The position numbers and the translations under genes were made by a program. The notes beneath the pieces are model-generated. The model made no database searches, was not told where the DNA came from, and saw only the letters and a list, made by a program, of their open reading frames with translations. Shown piece after piece: positions 9,645-16,314 of a DNA stretch of 19,391 nt. Each line of letters begins with the position of its first letter. Position 1 is the stretch's first letter. The stretch comes from Leptospira adleri (GTDB taxonomy: Bacteria; Spirochaetota; Leptospiria; Leptospirales; Leptospiraceae). The DNA is taken from the NCBI RefSeq assembly GCF_002811985.1, contig NZ_NPDU01000082.1:1-19391 (forward strand), read 5' to 3'.

Positions 9645-11683
9645 GGAAGTTCTATAACCATAACGGCGCCTTCATCCGAGTTAAAAGCGTAAATTTTTCC
9701 GTCCATGTTGTTTTCGATGATGGATTTGGACATATAAAGACCGATCCCAGTTCCTTTGCCCTGATCCTTTGTGGTAAAGTAAGGCTGGAACAGTTTTTCC
9801 AAAGCGGACTGTTCTATCCCTCCCCCGTTGTCGCTTATGATAACCATTTTTTTATCTCCTTCCTTGCGAATGTCCACGTGAATCGAAGGCTCCTGCGGAC
9901 GCGATTCCGTGATCGCATCCCTTGAATTCGCGATCATATTCAGAATCACTTGAGAAAACTCATTAGGGAAACCGAATACTTCATAATCTTCATTAGGATT
10001 AAAGTAAATACTAATATTTTGATTTTTTAAACTTTCGGACACGAGTGAAAAAGATTTCTGTATCATAGACCTTAGCGAAAATTTTTCCTTCGTTTTATTC
10101 GGCCGAAAATAGTTACGAAAATCGTCTATGGTCCCGGACATCTGCTCCACAAGACTCATGATCTTATTCGTGGAATCTCCGATGTATTCTTCGTCGAGTT
10201 CTCCGTCCGAGTACGCGTAGGAAAGGTCCTGGACACAAAGTGCGATTACGTTGAGAGGTTGTCGCCATTGATGGGCGATGTTGCCGATCATTTCGCCCAT
10301 ATCCGCAAGCCTGGAGCGAACGATCATAGCCTTCTCCTGTTCTCTGCGTTTTTGGATTTCGGATTCCACTCTTACTTCGAGTCCCCGGTTCAATTCTTCC
10401 AGCGCCGCAGTCTTTTCTCTCAGATCGTTTTCCGCTTTTTTTCGCGAGGTCATATCTCGGATTACTCCCACAAAATACTGATTCTGATTTTGAAAAAATT
10501 CGGAAACCGCAAGTTCCACGGGAAACTTTGTCCCGTCTTTTCTAAGGGCTACAACTTCCCTTCCGATACCGATGATCTTTTTCTCTCTCGTTTCGAGGTA
10601 ACGTCTCAAGTATTCGTCATGCTCCGAATGATAAGGTTCGGGCATCAAAAATTTAATATTCTTGCCTACAACCTCGGTGAAAACATATCCGAACATCTTT
10701 TCAGCGGCCGTATTGAACATGATGATCGATCCTTTCGGCGTGATCATTATGATCGCATCCACGACCGTTTCGAAGATGGCTTGAAATCGTTCGTCGCTTT
10801 CGCGTAACGCGTTGACCGCTAAGAATCGTTGCTCGCTCTCCCGAATGTTTTTCAGACCCAGGGCCAAATCCTTTGCGATCTCGGAGTAGATTCCGACCTC
10901 GTCTTCCAGGAAATAGTGTTTTTCCGTTGAAAAGATACAAAAGACGGAGATCAATTCGTTTAACAAAAAGATCGGAAAGACCCCCATCGATCGATAGCCG
11001 AATTGAAGACAGGTTTCCCTCCAATCCCCGAAATCGGGTTCACTCTGAATATCTTCCATGATAAAAGCCTGACCGGTTTTAAGCACTTTAAGTCCCGGGC
11101 CTAGATCCATCGCTTTCGATTCCGTGTTTAATAAAAATGGATTATTGCCTGCATAAGAGACTTGGAATATTATGTTTTTTCTAAATTCAACGGTACCAAA
11201 ACATACAAATCCGAAATTCTCCTCGGCCTTGAGAATCCTGCAAACCCCGTCGTAGAGTTCCTGCACGGATCTCGATCTTAGAATCCACTGAGTAATTTCA
11301 TTTCGGATGAGATAGGAACGATTGACTGAGATCGTTCTTTTGCCCCTTGCCTTTCGAACCTTCGGAATCTCGGGCAAAACCACTCCTTCGATTTCCAAAA
11401 CCTCTTCGTCCTTAACGATCTTTCTAAAAAAGACGGATCTCCTTTTGATAAAACCGGTCGATATCGTAAAATCGATGGCAATGACTAACTTGTCCTCAAA
11501 CGCATTTTTAGCGAATTCGGCGATGACTTGAGAAGCGGACGGAGAGATAATATTTGGATTGTTTTCGATCGATTCCAATTCTAAAAAAGATTGGAACTCA
11601 GGATTTGAAGAGAGATAGGTTCCGTGTTTATCGGAATGGAAGATTGGAGGATGATTCTCCCGAGATCCTATGTGAGAATTCAT
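9641..11683 (-). CDS. PAS/GAF sensor histidine kinase with a FixL-type haem-PAS signature
   Basis: A 680-residue soluble kinase without membrane segments. An unassigned, perhaps degenerate PAS region (1-115) is followed by a GAF-like domain (about 133-285), a PAS domain (about 296-415), a coiled coil (415-455), a HisKA domain with phospho-acceptor His471 (IGNIAHQWRQPLN), and a HATPase domain with N-box Asn586, G1 SDNGGG (617-622) and G2 GKGTGIGL (642-649). The PAS domain has PEPYHSEHDEYLRRY and IIGIGREV. His355, Arg361 and Arg375 align with the haem ligand His200 and the arginines Arg206 and Arg220 of Bradyrhizobium FixL at identical spacing. That suggests haem and O2 sensing, though FixL-like PAS domains without haem exist. 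The start ATG at 11683 has AGGAGG eleven to twelve bases upstream. The stop overlaps the receiver gene, so the two form a two-component pair. Confidence 0.92.
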   Translation of the reverse strand: MNSHIGSRENHPPIFHSDKHGTYLSSNPEFQSFLELESIENNPNIISPSASQVIAEFAKNAFEDKLVIAIDFTISTGFIKRRSVFFRKIVKDEEVLEIEGVVLPEIPKVRKARGKRTISVNRSYLIRNEITQWILRSRSVQELYDGVCRILKAEENFGFVCFGTVEFRKNIIFQVSYAGNNPFLLNTESKAMDLGPGLKVLKTGQAFIMEDIQSEPDFGDWRETCLQFGYRSMGVFPIFLLNELISVFCIFSTEKHYFLEDEVGIYSEIAKDLALGLKNIRESEQRFLAVNALRESDERFQAIFETVVDAIIMITPKGSIIMFNTAAEKMFGYVFTEVVGKNIKFLMPEPYHSEHDEYLRRYLETREKKIIGIGREVVALRKDGTKFPVELAVSEFFQNQNQYFVGVIRDMTSRKKAENDLREKTAALEELNRGLEVRVESEIQKRREQEKAMIVRSRLADMGEMIGNIAHQWRQPLNVIALCVQDLSYAYSDGELDEEYIGDSTNKIMSLVEQMSGTIDDFRNYFRPNKTKEKFSLRSMIQKSFSLVSESLKNQNISIYFNPNEDYEVFGFPNEFSQVILNMIANSRDAITESRPQEPSIHVDIRKEGDKKMVIISDNGGGIEQSALEKLFQPYFTTKDQGKGTGIGLYMSKSIIENNMDGKIYAFNSDEGAVMVIELP

Positions 11684-11943
11684 GGCGGAAATAGCCTCCT
11701 CAAATACTCAAGGGATATAAGATTCTTCCAAATATTTGATTTTTTTAAATCATTTTTTAGACAATTCCGTGTTATTTTTTCCTCCGAGGATTCTTGAACC
11801 TCAAAGTCCGAAACCAAAGTTCGGCCTATTTTTCTAATTTCTCGTGAAAACAGAGGAATATCTCAAAAACCCTATTACAAACCTTAGGCCCGTCCCAAAA
11901 CCTTACAGCACCACAATATCTCGCTTTTATAACTTTCAATCTT

Positions 11944-11959
11944 TGTGTGAGTTCCCACA
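11944..11959 (+). repeat. Dispersed 16-bp motif, copy 1 (TGTGTGAGTTCCCACA)
   Basis: An imperfect palindrome (TGTG-N-GA-NN-TC-N-CACA) followed by AATT. The same 16 bases recur exactly at 14981-14996, with close variants at 12020, 15054 and 15165. All five are in spacers and in the same orientation. Confidence 0.75.
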
Positions 11960-12019
11960 AATTGGCCTTCCAGAGTCTTTCTTCGTAAATTTCGACTGGT
12001 TCTCTATCGGTTCAAAGGC

Positions 12020-12035
12020 CGTATGAGTTCCCACA
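12020..12035 (+). repeat. Dispersed 16-bp motif, copy 2 (variant CGTATGAGTTCCCACA)
   Basis: The GTATGAGTTCCCACA form of the motif lies 76 bp after copy 1. The other flank of the operon repeats this order: the GTGTG form at 14981, then the GTATG form 73 bp later at 15054. Confidence 0.7.
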
Positions 12036-12112
12036 CTTTCCGGTCTCGGGACAAACAACGACTGAACTTATTTTTAGAAAGACGTTCGTTTTTTATCTTT
12101 ACAAAAAAACGA

Positions 12113-12152
12113 AATTCATAATTGTACTGACCGATCGGTATAATTATGAATT
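12113..12152 (+). promoter_or_regulatory. TetR-type operator palindrome nested in a longer inverted repeat over the operon start
   Basis: The centre ACCGATCGGT (12130-12139) is a perfect 10-bp palindrome of the kind bound by many TetR-family repressors. It is bracketed by AATTCATAATT (12113-12123) and its exact reverse complement AATTATGAATT (12142-12152), which contains the ATG of the first gene at 12146. A TATAAT hexamer overlaps at 12139-12144. As the operon encodes a TetR regulator, autoregulation through this site is the likely role. The sequence is certain; the regulator match is inference. Confidence 0.65.
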
Positions 12153-12700
12153 CAACCAAAATCACCAGAAAAAAATTTATACTCACCGCGGTTCTCGGTT
12201 CGTTTTTGATCGGAATCGCAGCCTCCGTTTTGAGAGCGACTCAAAAGACAACACGTTTGTTTTTGAGCCGTCAGACGGAAGAAACCCTTTCCAGATTTGC
12301 GGAAGCGATTTTGCCTAACGATCCCGGGTTTCCGGATTTCAAAGAAGCTGAAGTGACGGCCCGTCTGGACGAGGAACTTTTCTTCGTAGATTCTTCGATC
12401 AGCGGAGATTTCGATTCTGCCATTTGGATCTTGGAATTTCTTCCGATCACGTTCGGTTATTGGGGTCGCTTTTCAAAACTGGAACGCGAGGATGCAAAAA
12501 AATTCATCCACGCCGCGCTTCAATCCGAAACGGAACTCGTTCGCAACATTGTATCCAGCGTTAGAATGGTGATCATGCTCGTTTACTACGGACATAGAAG
12601 CACTTGGAATCAAATCGGTTACGACGGTCCCTTCGGAAACTTTCCCGAAAAACTCAGCGAATCCAGAATCTACTACAAAGCACAAGTTCGAAAGAACTAG
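12146..12700 (+). CDS. Gluconate 2-dehydrogenase subunit 3-like protein
   Basis: A 184-residue protein with a Tat-like N-terminus (TRKKFILTAVLGSFLIGIAA, one hydrophobic segment at about 11-27), suggesting export or membrane anchoring. The Lys in the second twin-arginine position is a variant, so Tat use is uncertain. Residues about 48-75 (LSRFAEAILPNDPGFPDFKE) and the end (YYGHRSTWNQIGYDGP, 147-161) match the small subunit of GMC-type dehydrogenases such as gluconate 2-dehydrogenase subunit 3. In those enzymes it partners the flavoprotein encoded next door and may carry it across the membrane. The ATG at 12146 is the first start after an in-frame stop at 12128-12130. No Shine-Dalgarno is visible, because the leader is filled by the operator-like palindrome. 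The GMC gene begins 8 bp after its stop. Confidence 0.78.
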   Translation: MNSTKITRKKFILTAVLGSFLIGIAASVLRATQKTTRLFLSRQTEETLSRFAEAILPNDPGFPDFKEAEVTARLDEELFFVDSSISGDFDSAIWILEFLPITFGYWGRFSKLEREDAKKFIHAALQSETELVRNIVSSVRMVIMLVYYGHRSTWNQIGYDGPFGNFPEKLSESRIYYKAQVRKN

Positions 12701-12708
12701 GAGAAATC

Positions 12709-14271
12709 ATGTCCGGAAGAATTTACGAATGGAAACACATAGATAAAAATCAAACGGTAAAGGCGGATGTTTGTATCGTCGGGACTGGATGCGGAGGTTC
12801 CACTCTTGCGTTGAAACTTGCAGAGGAAGGGAAGAAGGTTGTAATGCTCGAACAAGGAGGATACTATCACACGGGAACCTTCGACAATCACGAACTCAAT
12901 ATGGCGGCTAAGGTTTCCGCCGAAAGAAATCTTTCCACCACAAAAGACGGAACGATCAACATCGTCTATGGAAACAACGTGGGTGGGGCTTCCGTTCACT
13001 ACTGGGCCGACAGTTATAGAACTCCGGACGAGAAGTTGAAACTCTGGGCTGAAAAATACGGAGTCGAAGGTCATACAAAGAAAGATCTCGCGCCCTTCTG
13101 GCCTGTCTTGGAAAAAAGACTGAACGTTCATCCGGCGCGCGATGAATTCTTCAATCGAATGAACGAACTCGTAAGAAGCGCTTCTCAATCTTTAGGCTGG
13201 GAAGGAAGAAGAGTTCCTCAAGCCAGAAACAATTGTCAGAAATCGGGACATTGTATGCAAGGTTGCGCGTTCGGTGCAAAACAAAGCCAACTCGTAACTC
13301 ACATTCCACTCGCGCTTTCCGCTGGAGCGGATATCTACGCGGATTGCAGGGCGACCGACTTGGAAATGGAAGGAGATCGAATCTCCTCTATCAACGCGAG
13401 CGTGATCGACAGGAGAACTCTGAAAGAAAACGGAATCAAACTGAAAGTTACGGCGCAAGCATTCGTAGTCGCAGCGGGAGGCTTTGGTAGCTCCACATTC
13501 TTGCTTCGAAACGGATGGAAGAAAAAATTGCCGGCCTTGGGAGAATTCGTTTCGATCAATCCGACCCTCTTCGTGCACGCGCTCTACGACGAAGAAATCA
13601 TTCAGTGGAGAAATATTCCCGCGGCGTTCGGAGTGGAAGAATTTAGATTGGCTCGTTACGATAAGAATGGAAACTATATCGAAGGCGGATATATGCTGAT
13701 GCCGAATCAGATCCAACCCGGCGCTATCGCAGCGACGATCTCGGGTTTCGGCGAACAACACACTCATTTTATGAAAAATTTACCGAAACTCGGCGGAACG
13801 ATCGCTTGGCTGGATGATATAGAAACTGAACTGGGAAACATCTCCGTGAGCGGAAATCGAAGAACCGTAAATTACTCCTTCGGACCGATTACTAAACAAG
13901 TGATGCGAGACACTTACAAAAAACAAACGCTTCTCAATCTGGAAGCCGGCGCGAAAGAAGTTTTGATTCCGACTTCCAACCCGCTGACGCTACGTTCAAA
14001 ATCAGAACTGCACAAGATAGACGAACTTTCGCTCGAACCCGTCACTTCCTTGATGGCGGCTCCGCATCCCGGCGGAGGTTGTAGAATGGGTTCCGATCCT
14101 AAATCCTCGGTGGTCGATAGTTCGCATCGAGTTCACGGAACCAAAAATCTCTACGTTAGCGACTCTTCCGTGTTTCCAACATCCTCTTCGGTCGATCCAA
14201 GTTTTACGATCATGGCTTTTAGTATGGTCGCGGGTCAAAAAATATTAGAATCTTGGAATAAACATGGTTAA
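12709..14271 (+). CDS. GMC-family FAD-dependent oxidoreductase
   Basis: A 520-residue flavoprotein oxidising an alcohol or sugar-type hydroxyl. The FAD dinucleotide-binding motif VGTGCGGST is at residues 24-32, with the ribose-binding acidic residue in LEQGG. The second FAD motif GNNVGGASVHYW is at 88-99. A cysteine-bearing NNCQKSGHCMQGCAFGAKQS at 174-193 is typical of gluconate-dehydrogenase/long-chain alcohol oxidase relatives. The C-terminal domain has HPGGGCRMG with probable active-site His453, and the LYVSDSSVFPTSSSVDPSFTI block. The frame is open further upstream to 12604, but ATG 12709 has AGGAG five bases before it and places the FAD motif at the normal distance. It is paired with the subunit-3-like gene upstream; no cytochrome c subunit is seen. 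It overlaps the tetR gene by 8 bp. The substrate is unknown. Confidence 0.9.
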   Translation: MSGRIYEWKHIDKNQTVKADVCIVGTGCGGSTLALKLAEEGKKVVMLEQGGYYHTGTFDNHELNMAAKVSAERNLSTTKDGTINIVYGNNVGGASVHYWADSYRTPDEKLKLWAEKYGVEGHTKKDLAPFWPVLEKRLNVHPARDEFFNRMNELVRSASQSLGWEGRRVPQARNNCQKSGHCMQGCAFGAKQSQLVTHIPLALSAGADIYADCRATDLEMEGDRISSINASVIDRRTLKENGIKLKVTAQAFVVAAGGFGSSTFLLRNGWKKKLPALGEFVSINPTLFVHALYDEEIIQWRNIPAAFGVEEFRLARYDKNGNYIEGGYMLMPNQIQPGAIAATISGFGEQHTHFMKNLPKLGGTIAWLDDIETELGNISVSGNRRTVNYSFGPITKQVMRDTYKKQTLLNLEAGAKEVLIPTSNPLTLRSKSELHKIDELSLEPVTSLMAAPHPGGGCRMGSDPKSSVVDSSHRVHGTKNLYVSDSSVFPTSSSVDPSFTIMAFSMVAGQKILESWNKHG

Positions 14272-14917
14272 TACGGGAAGCACTTCGAGAGGAAAGATCA
14301 CAAAAGAAAAATTACTTTCCGACTTCAGACATCTTGTGGGGATTCATGGAATCATGAACACGAGTTTGGATCGGCTTTCGGAATATTCCGGTACCGCAAA
14401 AAGTAGCATCCTATGGCATTTCGGATCGAGAGAAGGACTCGTGATCGAACTCGTCGACTCTCTCTTTCTCGAAGTAGAAGAATCGGTTAAAGAAGGTCTT
14501 GCGAAAGGAGAGGCCCCGCTTCCTTGTCTTTTCGAAAAGTTTACCGAATTCTTTCTGGCGACCCCCGAAGCGAACGGAGTTTTTTTCACCCTCATCTTAA
14601 ACGAACCTCCGAATTCGAACGTTCGAAAGAGGGTTTATGAAATGTACAAAAATTTTCGAAAAAAACTGTCCGAAAATTTGAATTTAGGAAAGCCGAATTC
14701 GAAACAATCGATTCAAAAAGCCTCTCTTCTCATCGCCCTCTTCGACGGTTTATATCTACAATGGTATTTGGATCCGAAGGAAGTTCCTCTGAAAGACACC
14801 CTTCTCCTTGCGCAAAACATGTTATTAGAATATTATAAATTAGAAGATTTTCCAAAAAAACAGAACCTACAAACGAATAAAAATCGAAGCAAAAAGAATC
14901 GGGTTGGATCGAAATGA
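14264..14917 (+). CDS. TetR/AcrR-family regulator, last gene of the GMC operon
   Basis: A 217-residue regulator. The N-terminal DNA-binding domain spans about 11-60: TKEKLLSDFRHLVGIHG, then the helix-turn-helix TSLDRLSEYSGTAKSSILWH with FGSREGLV. The C-terminal half (65-195) is the helical ligand and dimer domain, and the last 20 residues are a basic Lys/Asn/Arg tail. The ATG at 14264 lies inside the end of the GMC gene (8-bp overlap), so it is co-translated with the operon it probably controls. The perfect ACCGATCGGT palindrome at 12130-12139 is the obvious candidate operator. The ligand is unknown; the substrate or product of the GMC enzyme is a reasonable guess. The stop is at once followed by a repeat unit (14918 onward). 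Confidence 0.88.
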   Translation: MVNTGSTSRGKITKEKLLSDFRHLVGIHGIMNTSLDRLSEYSGTAKSSILWHFGSREGLVIELVDSLFLEVEESVKEGLAKGEAPLPCLFEKFTEFFLATPEANGVFFTLILNEPPNSNVRKRVYEMYKNFRKKLSENLNLGKPNSKQSIQKASLLIALFDGLYLQWYLDPKEVPLKDTLLLAQNMLLEYYKLEDFPKKQNLQTNKNRSKKNRVGSK

Positions 14918-14996
14918 ACGAAAAGTTTTCTTTAAAAAGTTTCAAGAAAAGCAAGAGTTCTTTCTAAAATCTAAATCTTTTGTGTGAGTTCCCACA
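14918..14996 (+). repeat. ~80-bp direct repeat, unit 1, ending in the 16-bp motif (copy 3)
   Basis: It begins right after the tetR stop and contains TTTTCTTTAAAAAGTTTC, an Arg/Lys-like purine stretch, then AAATCTTTTGTGTGAGTTCC and CCACA. It aligns with 15101-15180 at roughly 80 percent identity by eye with one indel. The 16-bp motif within it is 14981-14996, identical to copy 1. Confidence 0.7.
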
Positions 14997-15053
14997 AATT
15001 CAGCCAAAACGACTTGGCAGGAGATTTTGGGTCTTTCCAAATTTTTCAAAGAA

Positions 15054-15069
15054 AGTATGAGTTCCCACA
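15054..15069 (+). repeat. Dispersed 16-bp motif, copy 4 (variant AGTATGAGTTCCCACA)
   Basis: The GTATG form, 73 bp after copy 3, echoing the copy 1/copy 2 pair at the other end of the operon. Confidence 0.7.
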
Positions 15070-15100
15070 TTTTTAGATTTTGGAGCAGAATTGATTTGGA

Positions 15101-15180
15101 ACGATAACTTTTCTTTAAAAAGTTTCGAGAAAGGAAAGCTCCCTTTTTTAAAACCCAAATCTTTTGTGTGAGTTCCTACA
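15101..15180 (+). repeat. ~80-bp direct repeat, unit 2, ending in motif copy 5
   Basis: It shares TTTTCTTTAAAAAGTTTC and AAATCTTTTGTGTGAGTTCC with unit 1, 183 bp downstream of it. The terminal motif (15165-15180) is TGTGTGAGTTCCTACA, one base different from copy 1. Confidence 0.7.
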
Positions 15181-15337
15181 TTTTGGTATTTAAGAAAAGT
15201 CTTATTTTCTTAAAAATTCGGGCTCCATATCCAAAAACCGAATTCCAATCTTTCTCAAATCGACTGGACGACCGACGGTTTGTCGGAACAAACACAATCT
15301 CCTAAAAATAACGGTTGCAAAATCCGCAATAGGGCCC

Positions 15338-16294
15338 TCAAAACGTCTCTTTTTTTCGAACCCATTCTTTGGCGAGCTCAACATTCCTTCGAAACATCTC
15401 GAAGTTCATCCTTGAAATCGCGGAATCTCCGAAGACTCGATCAAAACCTTCTTTATCCAAGTCGAGGATCGAGTTCGGATTTTCCTTAAATACGGAACGA
15501 GCTCTAAATTCTTCTCTTTTTGTTTGAATTCCCTTTTTGCGTGCTTTGACTTGATTCCAAGGACAAACGTCCTGACAGATATCACAGCCCGCGATCCATC
15601 CGAATGAATTCGAAATCTTCGGCGAATGGTCTTCTAAAGTATGATGAGAGATACACTTTCCTGCGTCGATTCGGTAAGGCGTCAGAGCGTTTGTCGGACA
15701 CGCGTCGATGCAAGCGGTGCAGGTGCCGCATCGATCTTTAAGCGGAACGTTCGCGACTGAAATAGGAAGATCGGTAAGAATCACGGTGATGAAAAAAAAA
15801 GAACCAAGTTCCGGATGGATGAGATTCGTATTCTTCGCTTGCCACCCAAGTCCCGCTTCTCTTGCCAAAACTTTCTCCGGAACGGGCAAAGAATCCACGC
15901 CTTGACGAAACCGGTGGTTTGGAAATTTTTTCTTCAATTCCGAAACCAGAGGTTTTGCGATTCTTCGAAGGACCAGGTGATAATCTTCTCCGATCGCATA
16001 TCTGGAAAACCGAAATGACATCGTTTTACAAATTCCATCATATTCCGGATCGTTGTAGAGTGTACCGAGCGCTATGACGGATTTTGGTTCGAAACCCAGA
16101 TTCGAAAATTGGAGCCGTAGATCCATGTTCTTCGGATACCAATCCATCTTTCCGTGTTTCCCATCCTTCACCCAAGTCAGGATGTTCTTTTGATCCTCTT
16201 CGGGAATTGCCGCTTCGCAGATTCCGTAAAGATCGAACCCGCACTCTTCAATCAAAGGCGCGAGTTCGGAAATTATTTCTTTACTTTCGATCAT
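15338..16294 (-). CDS. queG: Epoxyqueuosine reductase QueG
   Basis: QueG reduces epoxyqueuosine to queuosine in tRNA, using cobalamin and two [4Fe-4S] clusters. This 318-residue protein has the cobalamin-domain segment VDSLPVPEKVLAREAGLG (133-150) with the catalytic-type Asp134. One ferredoxin-type cysteine set is Cys189, 192, 195 and 199 (CGTCTACIDACP); a second is Cys237, 240 and 244 (GCDICQDVCPWN), and Cys214 in GKCISHHTLEDHS completes the eight ligands. It lacks the C-terminal HEAT-repeat extension of longer homologues such as the 379-residue E. coli protein; shorter forms are known. The ATG at 16294 has no clear Shine-Dalgarno and lies only 20 bp from the start of the divergent gene at 16315. 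No other queuosine gene is in the window. Confidence 0.94.
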   Translation of the reverse strand: MIESKEIISELAPLIEECGFDLYGICEAAIPEEDQKNILTWVKDGKHGKMDWYPKNMDLRLQFSNLGFEPKSVIALGTLYNDPEYDGICKTMSFRFSRYAIGEDYHLVLRRIAKPLVSELKKKFPNHRFRQGVDSLPVPEKVLAREAGLGWQAKNTNLIHPELGSFFFITVILTDLPISVANVPLKDRCGTCTACIDACPTNALTPYRIDAGKCISHHTLEDHSPKISNSFGWIAGCDICQDVCPWNQVKARKKGIQTKREEFRARSVFKENPNSILDLDKEGFDRVFGDSAISRMNFEMFRRNVELAKEWVRKKETF

Positions 16295-16314
16295 AAATTT
16301 GATATAGCTAAAGT

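Larger units (their letters stand above)
11684..12145. other. Spacer between divergent kinase and GMC operons, with repeated motifs
   Basis: A 462-bp gene-free stretch. Near the kinase it is strongly A/T-rich, with a weak stem TGATTT-TTTT-AAATCA at 11737-11752 followed by six T; this is too A/T-rich to call a terminator. The middle carries two copies of a TGAGTTCCCACA motif (11944-11959 and 12020-12035). The right end holds the inverted repeat in front of the 12146 gene. One short open frame (11844-12026) has no ribosome-binding site and spans the motif, so I do not call it. Confidence 0.6.
14918..15337. other. Repeat-rich spacer between the tetR and queG 3' ends
   Basis: A 420-bp spacer between two converging genes. 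It contains two related ~80-bp units (14918-14996 and 15101-15180), a third motif copy between them (15054-15069), and a short hairpin CCGAC-GGTTT-GTCGG at 15272-15286 that lacks a T-run. No convincing Rho-independent terminator was found. A 60-codon minus-strand frame at 15202-15384 overlaps the queG end in another frame and looks spurious. Confidence 0.6.

Noticed and set aside
10259..10807. 182-codon plus-strand open frame antisense to the histidine kinase
   Set aside because: It lies wholly inside the PAS/HisKA coding region, has a His/Arg/Phe-rich composition typical of antisense frames, and no ribosome site.
11737..11758. TGATTT/AAATCA stem plus six T as a terminator
   Set aside because: The stem is almost all A/T, no plus-strand gene ends nearby, and it lies in the kinase upstream region.
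12139..12144. TATAAT taken as the -10 box of the GMC operon
   Set aside because: Transcription would begin at about 12151, after the only usable start codon at 12146; the best -35 (TTCATA, 18-bp spacing) is weak. Kept only as an observation.
12604..12708. Upstream extension of the GMC frame by 35 codons
   Set aside because: It overlaps the end of the subunit-3-like gene, gives an Arg/Lys-rich leader unlike the family, and ATG 12709 has a proper AGGAG site.
12697..13767. Two long minus-strand open frames (163 and 191 codons) antisense to the GMC gene
   Set aside because: The sense strand encodes a complete GMC protein with all motifs; the antisense translations have no recognisable domain.
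11944..15180. TGAGTTCCCACA copies considered as a CRISPR array
   Set aside because: Spacing is irregular (73, 76, 111 bp and a 3-kb gap containing genes), the motif is short, and no cas genes are near.
15272..15286. CCGAC-GGTTT-GTCGG as a terminator between tetR and queG
   Set aside because: Only a 5-bp stem and no T-run follows on either strand.
15202..15384. 60-codon minus-strand open frame past the end of queG
   Set aside because: It overlaps the queG 3' end in another frame, has no domain or ribosome site, and sits in a convergent spacer.
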